A stretch of DNA of 64,000 bases from assembly GCA_965223405.1 (NCBI GenBank), contig CBDCWO010000006.1:3658001-3722000 (forward strand). The letters are read 5' to 3'. Position numbers and translations under genes: made by a program. The DNA comes from CBDCWO01 sp965223405. GTDB lineage: Bacteria; Bacteroidota; Bacteroidia; Chitinophagales; Saprospiraceae. Numbering within the stretch: the stretch's first letter is position 1; every line of letters starts with the position of its first letter. Shown piece by piece: positions 9,272-16,242 of this stretch. Under the pieces are notes generated by a model, which was not told the origin of the DNA, did not search any database, and saw only the letters and a list, made by a program, of their open reading frames with translations.

Positions 9272-9429
9272 TGGCTCAAGAACAAAATAACAAAAGGTTA
9301 TAACTAGATCTTTTTCCAAATATCATCGTTGAAAAGCCTCGACGTAACTATGGTTATACCTACATTTTTCAACTTGATCTTGGAAAAAAAATTCTTTGTT
9401 CTAACCTCCCATTACTTCGTTCTTAAACC

Positions 9430-9705
9430 ACTAGTGAGTCTACTCCGAAAAGTCAACATCAAAGCCTTCGGTAAAAATAATATGGTTTTAGAATTTGCCC
9501 ACGCTCGCCTCCGACTCCTAAAGGAGAGTCCTCCCGCATAACTTGCTGTAAATGAATGCGCGGCTGCATTCCCTTTTGGGCTAGGGTAAAGAATGGATTT
9601 GTGGGCGGAGGCCCTTTAGGGTTAGGGTGGCGGGGGTGTATACAATATTTTGCATTATTTCAAGTATTCTTTTTAAATGACAGTTTTCAGAGTAGACTCA
9701 CTAGT
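9430..9705. mobile_element. MITE-like element, 276 bp, 22-bp terminal inverted repeats
   Basis: The left end ACTAGTGAGTCTACTCCGAAAA (9430-9451) and the reverse complement of the right end (9684-9705) differ at one of 22 positions. The outermost ACTAGT is itself palindromic, so part of it (CTAG) may be a duplicated target site. The interior has no transposase frame; it is partly GC-rich, with a CCCTTTAGGG-type segment. This is the expected look of a non-autonomous insertion mobilised in trans by a CTAG-targeting transposase. The family is not identified. Confidence 0.72.
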
Positions 9706-9709
9706 ACTT

Positions 9710-10380
9710 TTATTTGTTGACCTGATCGATATCAAGATGATCTGTACTATGGTATGCAATTGATCCTAGAGGATCATTAACTCGGGATGAAATATCCATT
9801 TTCCACTTACAGTTATCGGACGCTACAGATAAATAGACACCTGATATTTTATAGAATTGAAGATGATGAATGTCGGATAATAAGAATATTTCACGATCGA
9901 ATGAACCTGAGACAACATTTGTGAAAATCAATTCCGTCACCTAACGGTTACTTGATGACATACCTGCGTAAAGCTTGGTATTCTAAAAGTGCAGACTGAT
10001 TTGTTGTATTGGCCAGGCGAATAGAAGATTGAACAACTATAAATCAGAACTATTATCAGAAGATTTTTCATGTTCGATTATCTACATCTTTATGAATTAA
10101 CCTGAGTAAAACTTACCCTTCATAGATCGTCAAAGTGTAAAATAGATCCTGGAGGTAAACCTGCAACATCGATTCTCTATTGACCCTGAAGATATCCGGA
10201 TTTCACAAATTTGATAATATCCTCCATTTGCAAGGTTGGTGAATACATATACTCAGTGGCAGGATTAGGAAGCATGGTTTATATCCCTGACATTTGAACT
10301 TGCACACTTACAAATTCCTTAGGCTTACCACTTTTCGAGAAAAACAGAAATATCAACTACACAGCGAAACTATGGCAATT
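9710..10380 (-). pseudogene. frameshifted remains of exported protein(s), including a T9SS sorting domain
   Basis: Two kinds of remnant are read on the minus strand. From about 10380 down to 10121 the frames switch repeatedly, yet together give pieces of a T9SS C-terminal domain: a PNPATEY segment near 10243-10275 and an IDVAGLPPG segment near 10147-10173. From an ATG at 10071 a signal-peptide-like frame (MKNLLIIVLIYSCSIFYSPG...) runs 44 codons to a TGA. That TGA overlaps a GTG at 9940 starting a further 76 open codons. This looks like one decayed T9SS cargo gene followed by a second broken exported protein. The MITE-like element ends 5 bp beyond its 3' end, so insertion and decay may be linked. 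Confidence 0.5.
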
Positions 10381-10428
10381 GTAAACTCCTAATTCCTCCG
10401 TGGTTGGATTAAACAGGGCTAAATTAAA

Positions 10429-10459
10429 AAAAGAACCGGGCAAAGTACCCGATTCTTTT
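10429..10459 (-). terminator. intrinsic terminator of the DUF2911/TPR gene
   Basis: Read on the minus strand, a GAAAAGAATCGGG arm and a CCCGGTTCTTTT arm enclose a 7-nt loop with one internal mismatch, followed by a T-rich run. It lies 27 bp after the stop of the minus-strand gene. Confidence 0.8.
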
Positions 10460-10485
10460 CATTTTAGCCATAGAATAAGTATGAA

Positions 10486-11766
10486 TTATGATTTCGCAGT
10501 ATGTTTGTCGACACCTAGTTGTTTCAGGAATCCTTTCGCGTGTGATTTTAAAGTTGGGGAAGGATTCATAGAAAGGCATTTCTTAAAAGCCTCTATCGCT
10601 TTTTCTTTTTGACCATTGTTGAAGTATCCTTCTCCCAGGCTATCCCAAACATTCGGATCCGTAGCATTCTTTCTGGAGTTGGCTTCAAAGATCTCAACGG
10701 CTTCAGCAGTCTTTCCGCTAAATAGAAGTTTGTACCCGTAGGCATTTAATTCAGCATTGGAACCTTTGTCAAGAGCTTTTTCTTTCAATTTCTTGGCTTC
10801 CATCTCTTTACCGTTTTTGGCAAGAATCTGTACTTTAGTCATCATTGCAGTCATGGATTGCCCCATGTCGATAGCCTTATCTGCCCAGGCATAAGCCATT
10901 TCATTATTTACACTGGCCGCATAGTTGGCAGCGGCATTGTATTCTTTCCAGGTTATATTACCCTGATCGAGATCACTCTGAAGACTAGCAATAATGGCTT
11001 TTGACTTTTCCTCCTCACTTTCTGCACCCTTCACTTTAGCCGTTAATCTGGCTTTGGTCATCATATTGGCCGGATTGGGAGTCATAAAGACCGATCGCGC
11101 TGCCCAGTTTAGCCCTTGTTGCAAATGGGTGTTATTACGGAGGCAGTAATTCGCAGCTTCGTGCCAACCTTGCCAGGACCATCCGGACTTGTACCTGAGT
11201 TCATTTTTCAAACTTGCAATCACCTGGTCATGTACATTGGTAGCTACCTTAAACGAAATAGTCTTATTCCCCCAACTCAGCGCACAAGTGGCACTTTCAA
11301 CACCCAATTCAGAAAACGAATAGGTCAGAAATTCATAAAAGTGATCTGATTCAGTAAAGTTGGCTTTGATTCTCAGTACATCCTCTTGAGGATTATATGA
11401 AAACGAACCCCACGAGGTATAATTCGACGAAAAAATGACTTCCGCCTCATTTTCATTGGGAATCACATGTAAACCATATTTGCCTGCCGGAAGACTCTTT
11501 CCTCCAATCATTAATTCGGAAGAACAATAAAATACCGTGTTGTCATTTGCTCCAGCTCTCCAGACTTTGCCATAGGGAACCAGCTTTCCCCAGATCTCCC
11601 GATCCTTGACAGCCGGTCTGAAATAGGCAATACCCACATCTGTAAGGCCGATTTGTTGGTATACTTTTGCTTTTGGACTGGCATTCGGTGTTTTGGTGAG
11701 TTGAGTTTGTGCGCTGGTTATCGTTATACAAAATAGCAAAACACACAGGGTATGAATCCATTTCAT
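10486..11766 (-). CDS. exported DUF2911 domain protein with C-terminal TPR repeats
   Basis: The start is set at the ATG at 11766 because MKWIHTLCVLLFCITITSAQ is a clean signal peptide; the 12 codons upstream are not leader-like. Residues ~25-170 are a DUF2911 domain (KVYQQIGLTDVGIAYFRPAVKDREIWG, PYGKVWRAGANDNT, LPAGKYGLHVIPNE), a beta-sandwich family common in Bacteroidota whose biochemical role is unknown. Residues ~180-420 are helical with at least three TPR-like units, the last reading ATDPNVWDSLGEGYFNNGQK. A periplasmic or secreted location follows from the signal. No operon partner is closer than 138 bp. The domain call is firm and the function is not known. Confidence 0.85.
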   Translation of the reverse strand: MKWIHTLCVLLFCITITSAQTQLTKTPNASPKAKVYQQIGLTDVGIAYFRPAVKDREIWGKLVPYGKVWRAGANDNTVFYCSSELMIGGKSLPAGKYGLHVIPNENEAEVIFSSNYTSWGSFSYNPQEDVLRIKANFTESDHFYEFLTYSFSELGVESATCALSWGNKTISFKVATNVHDQVIASLKNELRYKSGWSWQGWHEAANYCLRNNTHLQQGLNWAARSVFMTPNPANMMTKARLTAKVKGAESEEEKSKAIIASLQSDLDQGNITWKEYNAAANYAASVNNEMAYAWADKAIDMGQSMTAMMTKVQILAKNGKEMEAKKLKEKALDKGSNAELNAYGYKLLFSGKTAEAVEIFEANSRKNATDPNVWDSLGEGYFNNGQKEKAIEAFKKCLSMNPSPTLKSHAKGFLKQLGVDKHTAKS

Positions 11767-11904
11767 AATTAAAAAATTAGTCAGGTTTAGTAATAGATTC
11801 AAATATAGATGTATTGCTAAGAGGTGGAAAGTGATTTGTGATTGGAGACACTAAAATGGGATGAATGGAAATCAATTCATATAATCCGGGTAGAAGTAAT
11901 TTTG

Positions 11905-12687
11905 CTAAAGGTCTGTTTCAGAAAATCGGCTTATAAATTCCTGAATTTGTTCTTTATAACCACGACTTGAAATTAGTCGAATTTCATTTTCCATGGTGAA
12001 TTCATATTTGTTATTTGACAAATACCGGTAAGAACGAATGCCTGCCGTGTTGATCATAATGGATCTGTGGATGCGGAGAAAATCAGGTGATTCCAGCTTT
12101 TGTTCTAATTCTTGTAAAGTGGCCCTTAATAAATATCGGTTGCGGGCTGTATGTATGTGGACGTAATTTCCATCAGCTTCAATATAAAGGATCAGATCCA
12201 AGGATATTTTCTTGGTAATACCCCGTAACTTGATTTCTAAAAAATTTGCTTGGTTTTTGGCTTTTTGATAATGGTCAATAAATCCTAATAGCTTATGATG
12301 AAACTCGTGTTCCTTTTTTAATCCTACCTGGGATCTGGCATGGTTGAGTGCCTGTGTAAATCGCTCATTATCATAAGGTTTTAGTAGATAGTCCATAGCC
12401 TTTACATCGAAGGCTTGGATAGCATAATGATCAAAAGCGGTTACGAAAATGATAAACGGATGATGCTGTAATAGACCGGATTGTAAAACCTCAAACCCAT
12501 TTAAATCCGGCATTTGGACATCGAGAAAAACCAGATCAGGTTTTAATTGATTGATTTTTTCAACTGCTTCTTTGCCATTTTTACATTCTGCAATGATGTG
12601 AATATCCTCCTGGCCCTTTAAAAGATTAATTATTCTCTTGCGGGCTAGAAATTCATCATCTACGACTATGGTCTTAATAAGATGCAT
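11905..12687 (-). CDS. LytTR-family response regulator
   Basis: An N-terminal receiver domain (residues 1-120) has the acidic pair D10/D11, phospho-acceptor Asp56 in LVFLDVQMP, the Thr in FVTAF and the Lys in LLKPY. Residues ~150-255 form a LytTR DNA-binding domain (LYIEADGNYVHIHTARN... FLRIHRSIMIN... SSRGYKEQI). The gene starts 9 bp after the stop of the sensor kinase gene, so the two are an operon and a cognate pair. In this family the regulator binds direct repeats upstream of a few targets, often transporters or its own operon. The target cannot be read here. Confidence 0.93.
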   Translation of the reverse strand: MHLIKTIVVDDEFLARKRIINLLKGQEDIHIIAECKNGKEAVEKINQLKPDLVFLDVQMPDLNGFEVLQSGLLQHHPFIIFVTAFDHYAIQAFDVKAMDYLLKPYDNERFTQALNHARSQVGLKKEHEFHHKLLGFIDHYQKAKNQANFLEIKLRGITKKISLDLILYIEADGNYVHIHTARNRYLLRATLQELEQKLESPDFLRIHRSIMINTAGIRSYRYLSNNKYEFTMENEIRLISSRGYKEQIQEFISRFSETDL

Positions 12688-12696
12688 TTAACTCGA

Positions 12697-13821
12697 TTAG
12701 GATTTGTATTTTAATGGGATGTCCAGAGTGACTTCATAGCCATCTTCTTTTTTATAGGAATGCATGGTAAATTGATCTTGATACAAGAGTTTGAGACGAT
12801 CGTATACATTTTTTAAACCGATACCTGGACTTTGTCCTGTTCTATTGTCAAGAGAGATAGCTTTTCCCCCATCATCAATGACTTTAAGCAGTAGACGTTG
12901 TTCCTCTGCATTGATTTGAGCATGTATGTTGATGACACCGGGCTCAATTTTAGGAGCTATGCCGTGTTTGATGGCATTTTCTACCAAAGGCTGCAGAATA
13001 AAGCTGGGTATCTCAGCTTGTAATGACAATGGATCGATATCATAATATACTTTGAGTCTATCCTGAAATCGTACCTCTTCAATATCCAAATAATCTTTAA
13101 TAAAATCTATTTCTTCACTTAGGGTGATCGTGGGTTTTTGATCTTTAGTTAGCAGTCCTCTCAATAAATTGCCTAGTTTACTAATAATTTTTTGTGCATC
13201 AGAAGCATTGATTTCAGCCAATGAAGAGATGGTATTTAAGGTATTAAATAAAAAATGAGGCTGCAATTGTAAGCGCAAGGCTTGAAGTTGAGCATTACTC
13301 AGTTGAGATTCCATTTGGGCTATTTCGAGCTCTTTGTCCTGATATTTTATGGCATAATCATACCCTGCAAATAATAAATATATGATCCAAAATTCAAGCC
13401 ATTGGCCGATGAAACCTGCCGGCCAACTATAGAGAGCTTTCTTTATCGTACCCATCGATACCTCATGTATGCCCAATAGATCCATCGGTATCCACCAGAG
13501 TACGTAAGACATCGTCTCGTGAAATCCAGCCACAACCACACTGGCAAGAACTAATTTTGACCAGGCGGGGATATCAGATATGCGCTTAATAGGAAATTTC
13601 TTAAAGCAATAATAAACCAGTGGAATGAGCAGACCCCACAAGGTCTGATTGACAAATGGAGCCATGAAGTACCGGTCCAGGTCAAATTTTTCTGCTTCAC
13701 CGTACAAGAGAAACGTCCAATAGAACCGTGTCCCTAATATGATGCCCAGACCAATGCCAATGAGTACACAGAGCCAATAGGGAATAGGAAGTTCTTTAAA
13801 TAACTTTCTCAATGATGACAC
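12697..13821 (-). CDS. LytS-type sensor histidine kinase
   Basis: Four hydrophobic helices occupy residues ~15-155. A short coiled linker (ELEIAQMESQLSNAQLQ) then leads to the His_kinase domain, with phospho-acceptor His189 in LQPHFLFNTLNTI. A HATPase_c domain follows, with N-box LQPLVENAIKHGI and G-box SPGIGLKNVYDRL. The start codon is GTG at 13821; a nearby ATG at 13823 is out of frame. Ligand sensing would be through the membrane helices because no large extracytoplasmic domain is present. It is the first gene of the two-gene operon with the LytTR regulator. Confidence 0.92.
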   Translation of the reverse strand: MSSLRKLFKELPIPYWLCVLIGIGLGIILGTRFYWTFLLYGEAEKFDLDRYFMAPFVNQTLWGLLIPLVYYCFKKFPIKRISDIPAWSKLVLASVVVAGFHETMSYVLWWIPMDLLGIHEVSMGTIKKALYSWPAGFIGQWLEFWIIYLLFAGYDYAIKYQDKELEIAQMESQLSNAQLQALRLQLQPHFLFNTLNTISSLAEINASDAQKIISKLGNLLRGLLTKDQKPTITLSEEIDFIKDYLDIEEVRFQDRLKVYYDIDPLSLQAEIPSFILQPLVENAIKHGIAPKIEPGVINIHAQINAEEQRLLLKVIDDGGKAISLDNRTGQSPGIGLKNVYDRLKLLYQDQFTMHSYKKEDGYEVTLDIPLKYKS

Positions 13822-13923
13822 ATTTAATAATTCTACAAAAGTAAAGCTATTTAATACGGGAAAGTCTTCAATTGGGATAAATCTTAAAAGTTTGGGGTGA
13901 TTATACCTAATTGGCCGCTTGAC

Positions 13924-14355
13924 TTAGATCTGATCGGTGGTTATCATTACCAAAGTACAGGCCATCTCAGTTTTGATTCCGTTTTTTTCAGCTAATTGTG
14001 CCAGTTCAAAGTTCTCGGTGCCCGGATTAAATATTAATCTTTCCGGGTTTAATTTCAAGATATATTCATACAGTGGAGGTTGGTTAGGTGTTCCTATATA
14101 TAAGGAAATGGTATGTACCCCTTCGACCGATGGTTGTCCGGTTAGGATTTCCAACTCTTCGATATGACCTGGTCGGATGCCAATAGGAATTACTTTATAT
14201 CCTTTCTTATAGAGTCGGGCAACGGCCGAGTACGAATGTCTATCCGGATTTGGAGAAGCACCCAATATCACAATTTTATTAGCCTTCATCGATGTGCTGT
14301 TTCTCTCCTTTTGATCGGGAGATGCGACTGGCTTGTCTTCTTTCGATTGTTGCAT
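13924..14355 (-). CDS. CoA-binding (YccU-like) protein
   Basis: The core ~120 residues form a CoA-binding Rossmann domain (CoA_binding_2): IVILGASPNPDRHSYSAVARL carries the nucleotide loop, followed by GYKVIPIGIRPG and a C-terminal RLIFNPGTENFELAQLAEKNGI. The N-terminal ~22 residues are polar and low in complexity. Translation could instead start at the internal ATG at 14289 (MKANKIV), which matches the usual family length. The family binds CoA, but its physiological role is not settled. It lies between the thiolase gene and the two-component operon on the same strand, with 57 bp to the thiolase stop. Confidence 0.85.
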   Translation of the reverse strand: MQQSKEDKPVASPDQKERNSTSMKANKIVILGASPNPDRHSYSAVARLYKKGYKVIPIGIRPGHIEELEILTGQPSVEGVHTISLYIGTPNQPPLYEYILKLNPERLIFNPGTENFELAQLAEKNGIKTEMACTLVMITTDQI

Positions 14356-14412
14356 ACGATTTCAACGTGTTGAGAAATACAACACCATTTTTACTTAAAA
14401 GTTATGGTATAT

Positions 14413-15585
14413 CTAATTTAGCAGTTCAAAGATACCGGCAATTCCCTGTCCTCCCCCTACGCAAGCGGTTACCATACCATACTTTTGTTTTCTGCGTCTC
14501 ATCTCATTGAAAAGCTGAGTAGAAAGTTTCGCTCCGGTACATCCCAGAGGGTGCCCTAAGGCGATTGCACCTCCATTGACATTGACGATTTCCGGATTAA
14601 GGTGAGCTTCTTGAATAACAGCTAATGATTGAGCAGCGAAAGCTTCGTTTAATTCGATAAGTTGTATATCATCAAGCTTGAGATTTGCTTGTGACAAGGC
14701 CTTGGGTATCGCAGCACAGGGTCCAATACCCATGTAAAGCGGTTCCACGCCTGCCACCGAGCAACTCGCCAGCCGCGCTATAGGAGTTAAATTGAGTTCT
14801 TTAACCAGATTTTCACTCATCACCAGAGTAAAAGCGGCTCCGTCCGAGGTCTGTGAAGAATTTCCTGCCGTAACAGACCCCCCCATGGCAAATACGGGTC
14901 TTAACCGTGCCAAGGCTTTCATATTAGTATCTCTACGAACTCCTTCATCTGTGTCCACGGTCCAGGTTCGTTCTTTGCGCTCATCATCAGCCACATAGAC
15001 TTCAGTAACCTCGATAGGAACAATTTCTTCTTTAAATAATCCCTGATCGATCGCTTTTCCAGCCAGGGTATGGGAGCGTAGAGCAAAAGCATCTTGCGCT
15101 TCCCTGGAAATATGATATTTCTGTGCCACCGCTTCAGCTGTCAATCCCATTCCGACCACATAATTGGGTGTCTGAGTGGCTACCTGATAGCTGGGCGATA
15201 ACTTATAACCTTCCATTGGAACCAGGCTCATACTTTCTGTTCCTCCGGCAATAAAACATTCGCCCATCCCTGCTCTGATTTTGGCTACCGCAATTGAGAT
15301 GGTTTCCAGACCGGAAGCGCAATATCTGTTTACAGTCATTCCAGGGACTTCTTTCCCCAAAGCCCTGACTGAGATTTGTCGGCCAATCTGCAAACCCTGT
15401 TCTCCTTCAGGATTGGCACATCCGACAATGACATCATCTACCCGGCGTGGATCCAATTCGGGAGTCCGATCCATGAGATGATTGATAATATCTACTGCCA
15501 GGTCATCCGACCGGTAAAATCGGAATCCCCCTTTTTTAGCTTTTCCTACTGCGGATCTAAATGCTTTAACTATGTATGCTTCCAT
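14413..15585 (-). CDS. fadA: acetyl-CoA acyltransferase (thiolase)
   Basis: This is a full-length thiolase of 390 residues. The nucleophile is Cys89 (VNRYCASGLETI), with His345 in ALGHPLGCTG, Cys375 in TACVGGGQG and the NEAF motif at 313-316. The enzyme cleaves 3-ketoacyl-CoA with CoA to acetyl-CoA and a shortened acyl-CoA in the cytoplasm. Its position behind a FadN/FadB-like dehydrogenase/hydratase on the same strand points to beta-oxidation rather than biosynthetic acetoacetyl-CoA formation. The two genes are separated by about 650 bp holding an S23 gene and a duplicated segment, an unusual interruption of a normally tight operon. No acyl-CoA dehydrogenase is seen in the window. Confidence 0.92.
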   Translation of the reverse strand: MEAYIVKAFRSAVGKAKKGGFRFYRSDDLAVDIINHLMDRTPELDPRRVDDVIVGCANPEGEQGLQIGRQISVRALGKEVPGMTVNRYCASGLETISIAVAKIRAGMGECFIAGGTESMSLVPMEGYKLSPSYQVATQTPNYVVGMGLTAEAVAQKYHISREAQDAFALRSHTLAGKAIDQGLFKEEIVPIEVTEVYVADDERKERTWTVDTDEGVRRDTNMKALARLRPVFAMGGSVTAGNSSQTSDGAAFTLVMSENLVKELNLTPIARLASCSVAGVEPLYMGIGPCAAIPKALSQANLKLDDIQLIELNEAFAAQSLAVIQEAHLNPEIVNVNGGAIALGHPLGCTGAKLSTQLFNEMRRRKQKYGMVTACVGGGQGIAGIFELLN

Positions 15586-15599
15586 TTTATAGAGTATTG

Positions 15600-15735
15600 A
15601 GTATTGAGTAAAGAGTATTGAGATGATAAAAGTTCAAAATTTTGCTTTTAAGTTGTTATTGATATCTTTTGCTTTAATCTGTACATCATTTTTTGAATCT
15701 GAGTTACCTCTTCTAGAAATGATTCGACTTGATCG
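15600..15735. repeat. copy A of a ~136-bp imperfect direct repeat
   Basis: This segment starts with GAGTATTGAGTAAAGAGTA and runs through the last ~85 bp of the S23 gene. A second copy, by eye roughly 80 % identical, lies at 16019-16155 upstream of the same gene. Confidence 0.75.
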
Positions 15736-16010
15736 ACATTTGCTACTTTAAGTTCCTTTAGAATGATTAATTGTGTTTCTAACTCACAACTGGAGCCATA
15801 TGCCACATCTAAGAAGTATGAAAATTGTTTGCCAGAACCTCTTCCTACCCCTTCTGCTATATTGGAAGGAATAGATAATGCCGATTTCATGATCTGATTA
15901 AAAATGATAGAGTTTGCATGTTCATAACCTTCAAAAAGTGAGTAAATTGATTTGACCAGATTCTTTGATCGTATCCGGACATTGAGTTCTTTGAAGTTAT
16001 GATAATTCAT
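15648..16010 (-). CDS. four-helix-bundle protein (S23/IVP-like)
   Basis: The 120-residue protein matches the 23S rRNA intervening-sequence-protein family (four-helix bundle). It has the usual N-terminal NVRIRSKNLVKSIYSLFEG, the diagnostic SALSIPSNIAEGVGRGSGK segment, a tyrosine-rich FSYFLDVAYGSSCELETQL helix and a C-terminal helix ending in RLKQKISI. These proteins form homopentamers in known structures. Here the gene is not within rRNA, so the name does not describe its function. It sits between fadN-like and fadA genes, flanked on both sides by direct-repeat copies, which suggests insertion. The related Avd protein of diversity-generating retroelements is not implied, because no reverse transcriptase is present. 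Confidence 0.88.
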   Translation of the reverse strand: MNYHNFKELNVRIRSKNLVKSIYSLFEGYEHANSIIFNQIMKSALSIPSNIAEGVGRGSGKQFSYFLDVAYGSSCELETQLIILKELKVANVDQVESFLEEVTQIQKMMYRLKQKISITT

Positions 16011-16018
16011 TTTGATGG

Positions 16019-16155
16019 AGTATTGAGTAAAGAGTATTGAGATTATGAAGGTTCAAATTTTAATTTTAGTTGTTATCAAAGTTTATTGCTTTAATCTGAA
16101 TATCATTTTTTGAGTCTTAGGTTACCTTTTCTTAGAGTAATTTGAGTCGATAATT
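16019..16155 (-). pseudogene. copy B: duplicated, decayed 3' tail of the S23 gene
   Basis: This segment repeats copy A (15600-15735) with scattered substitutions and a small indel. It starts with the same AGTATTGAGTAAAGAGTATT and then follows the S23 3' coding end (TTTAATCTG.ATATCATTTTTTGA). It has no start and a disrupted frame. It is therefore either a vestige of a second S23 gene or one arm of a duplication made when the gene was inserted. Confidence 0.65.
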
Positions 16156-16242
16156 ATTTGAAATACAAAATATTTTCAATCTACACCCTACACGCACACA
16201 CACTACACACTTCTCAATACTCACTACCCACTACTCACTACT

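Noticed and set aside
9329..9541. 70-codon plus-strand frame
   Set aside because: It runs through the left end of the MITE-like element and into its GC-rich interior; the translated ends are repeat sequence and no start signal or family is apparent.
15648..16010. Association with a 23S rRNA gene
   Set aside because: The family name suggests an rRNA intervening sequence, but no rRNA sequence surrounds either S23-type gene in this window.
15648..16155. Diversity-generating retroelement (S23 protein as Avd)
   Set aside because: No reverse transcriptase or template/variable repeat pair is found; the duplicated segment is the S23 tail itself.
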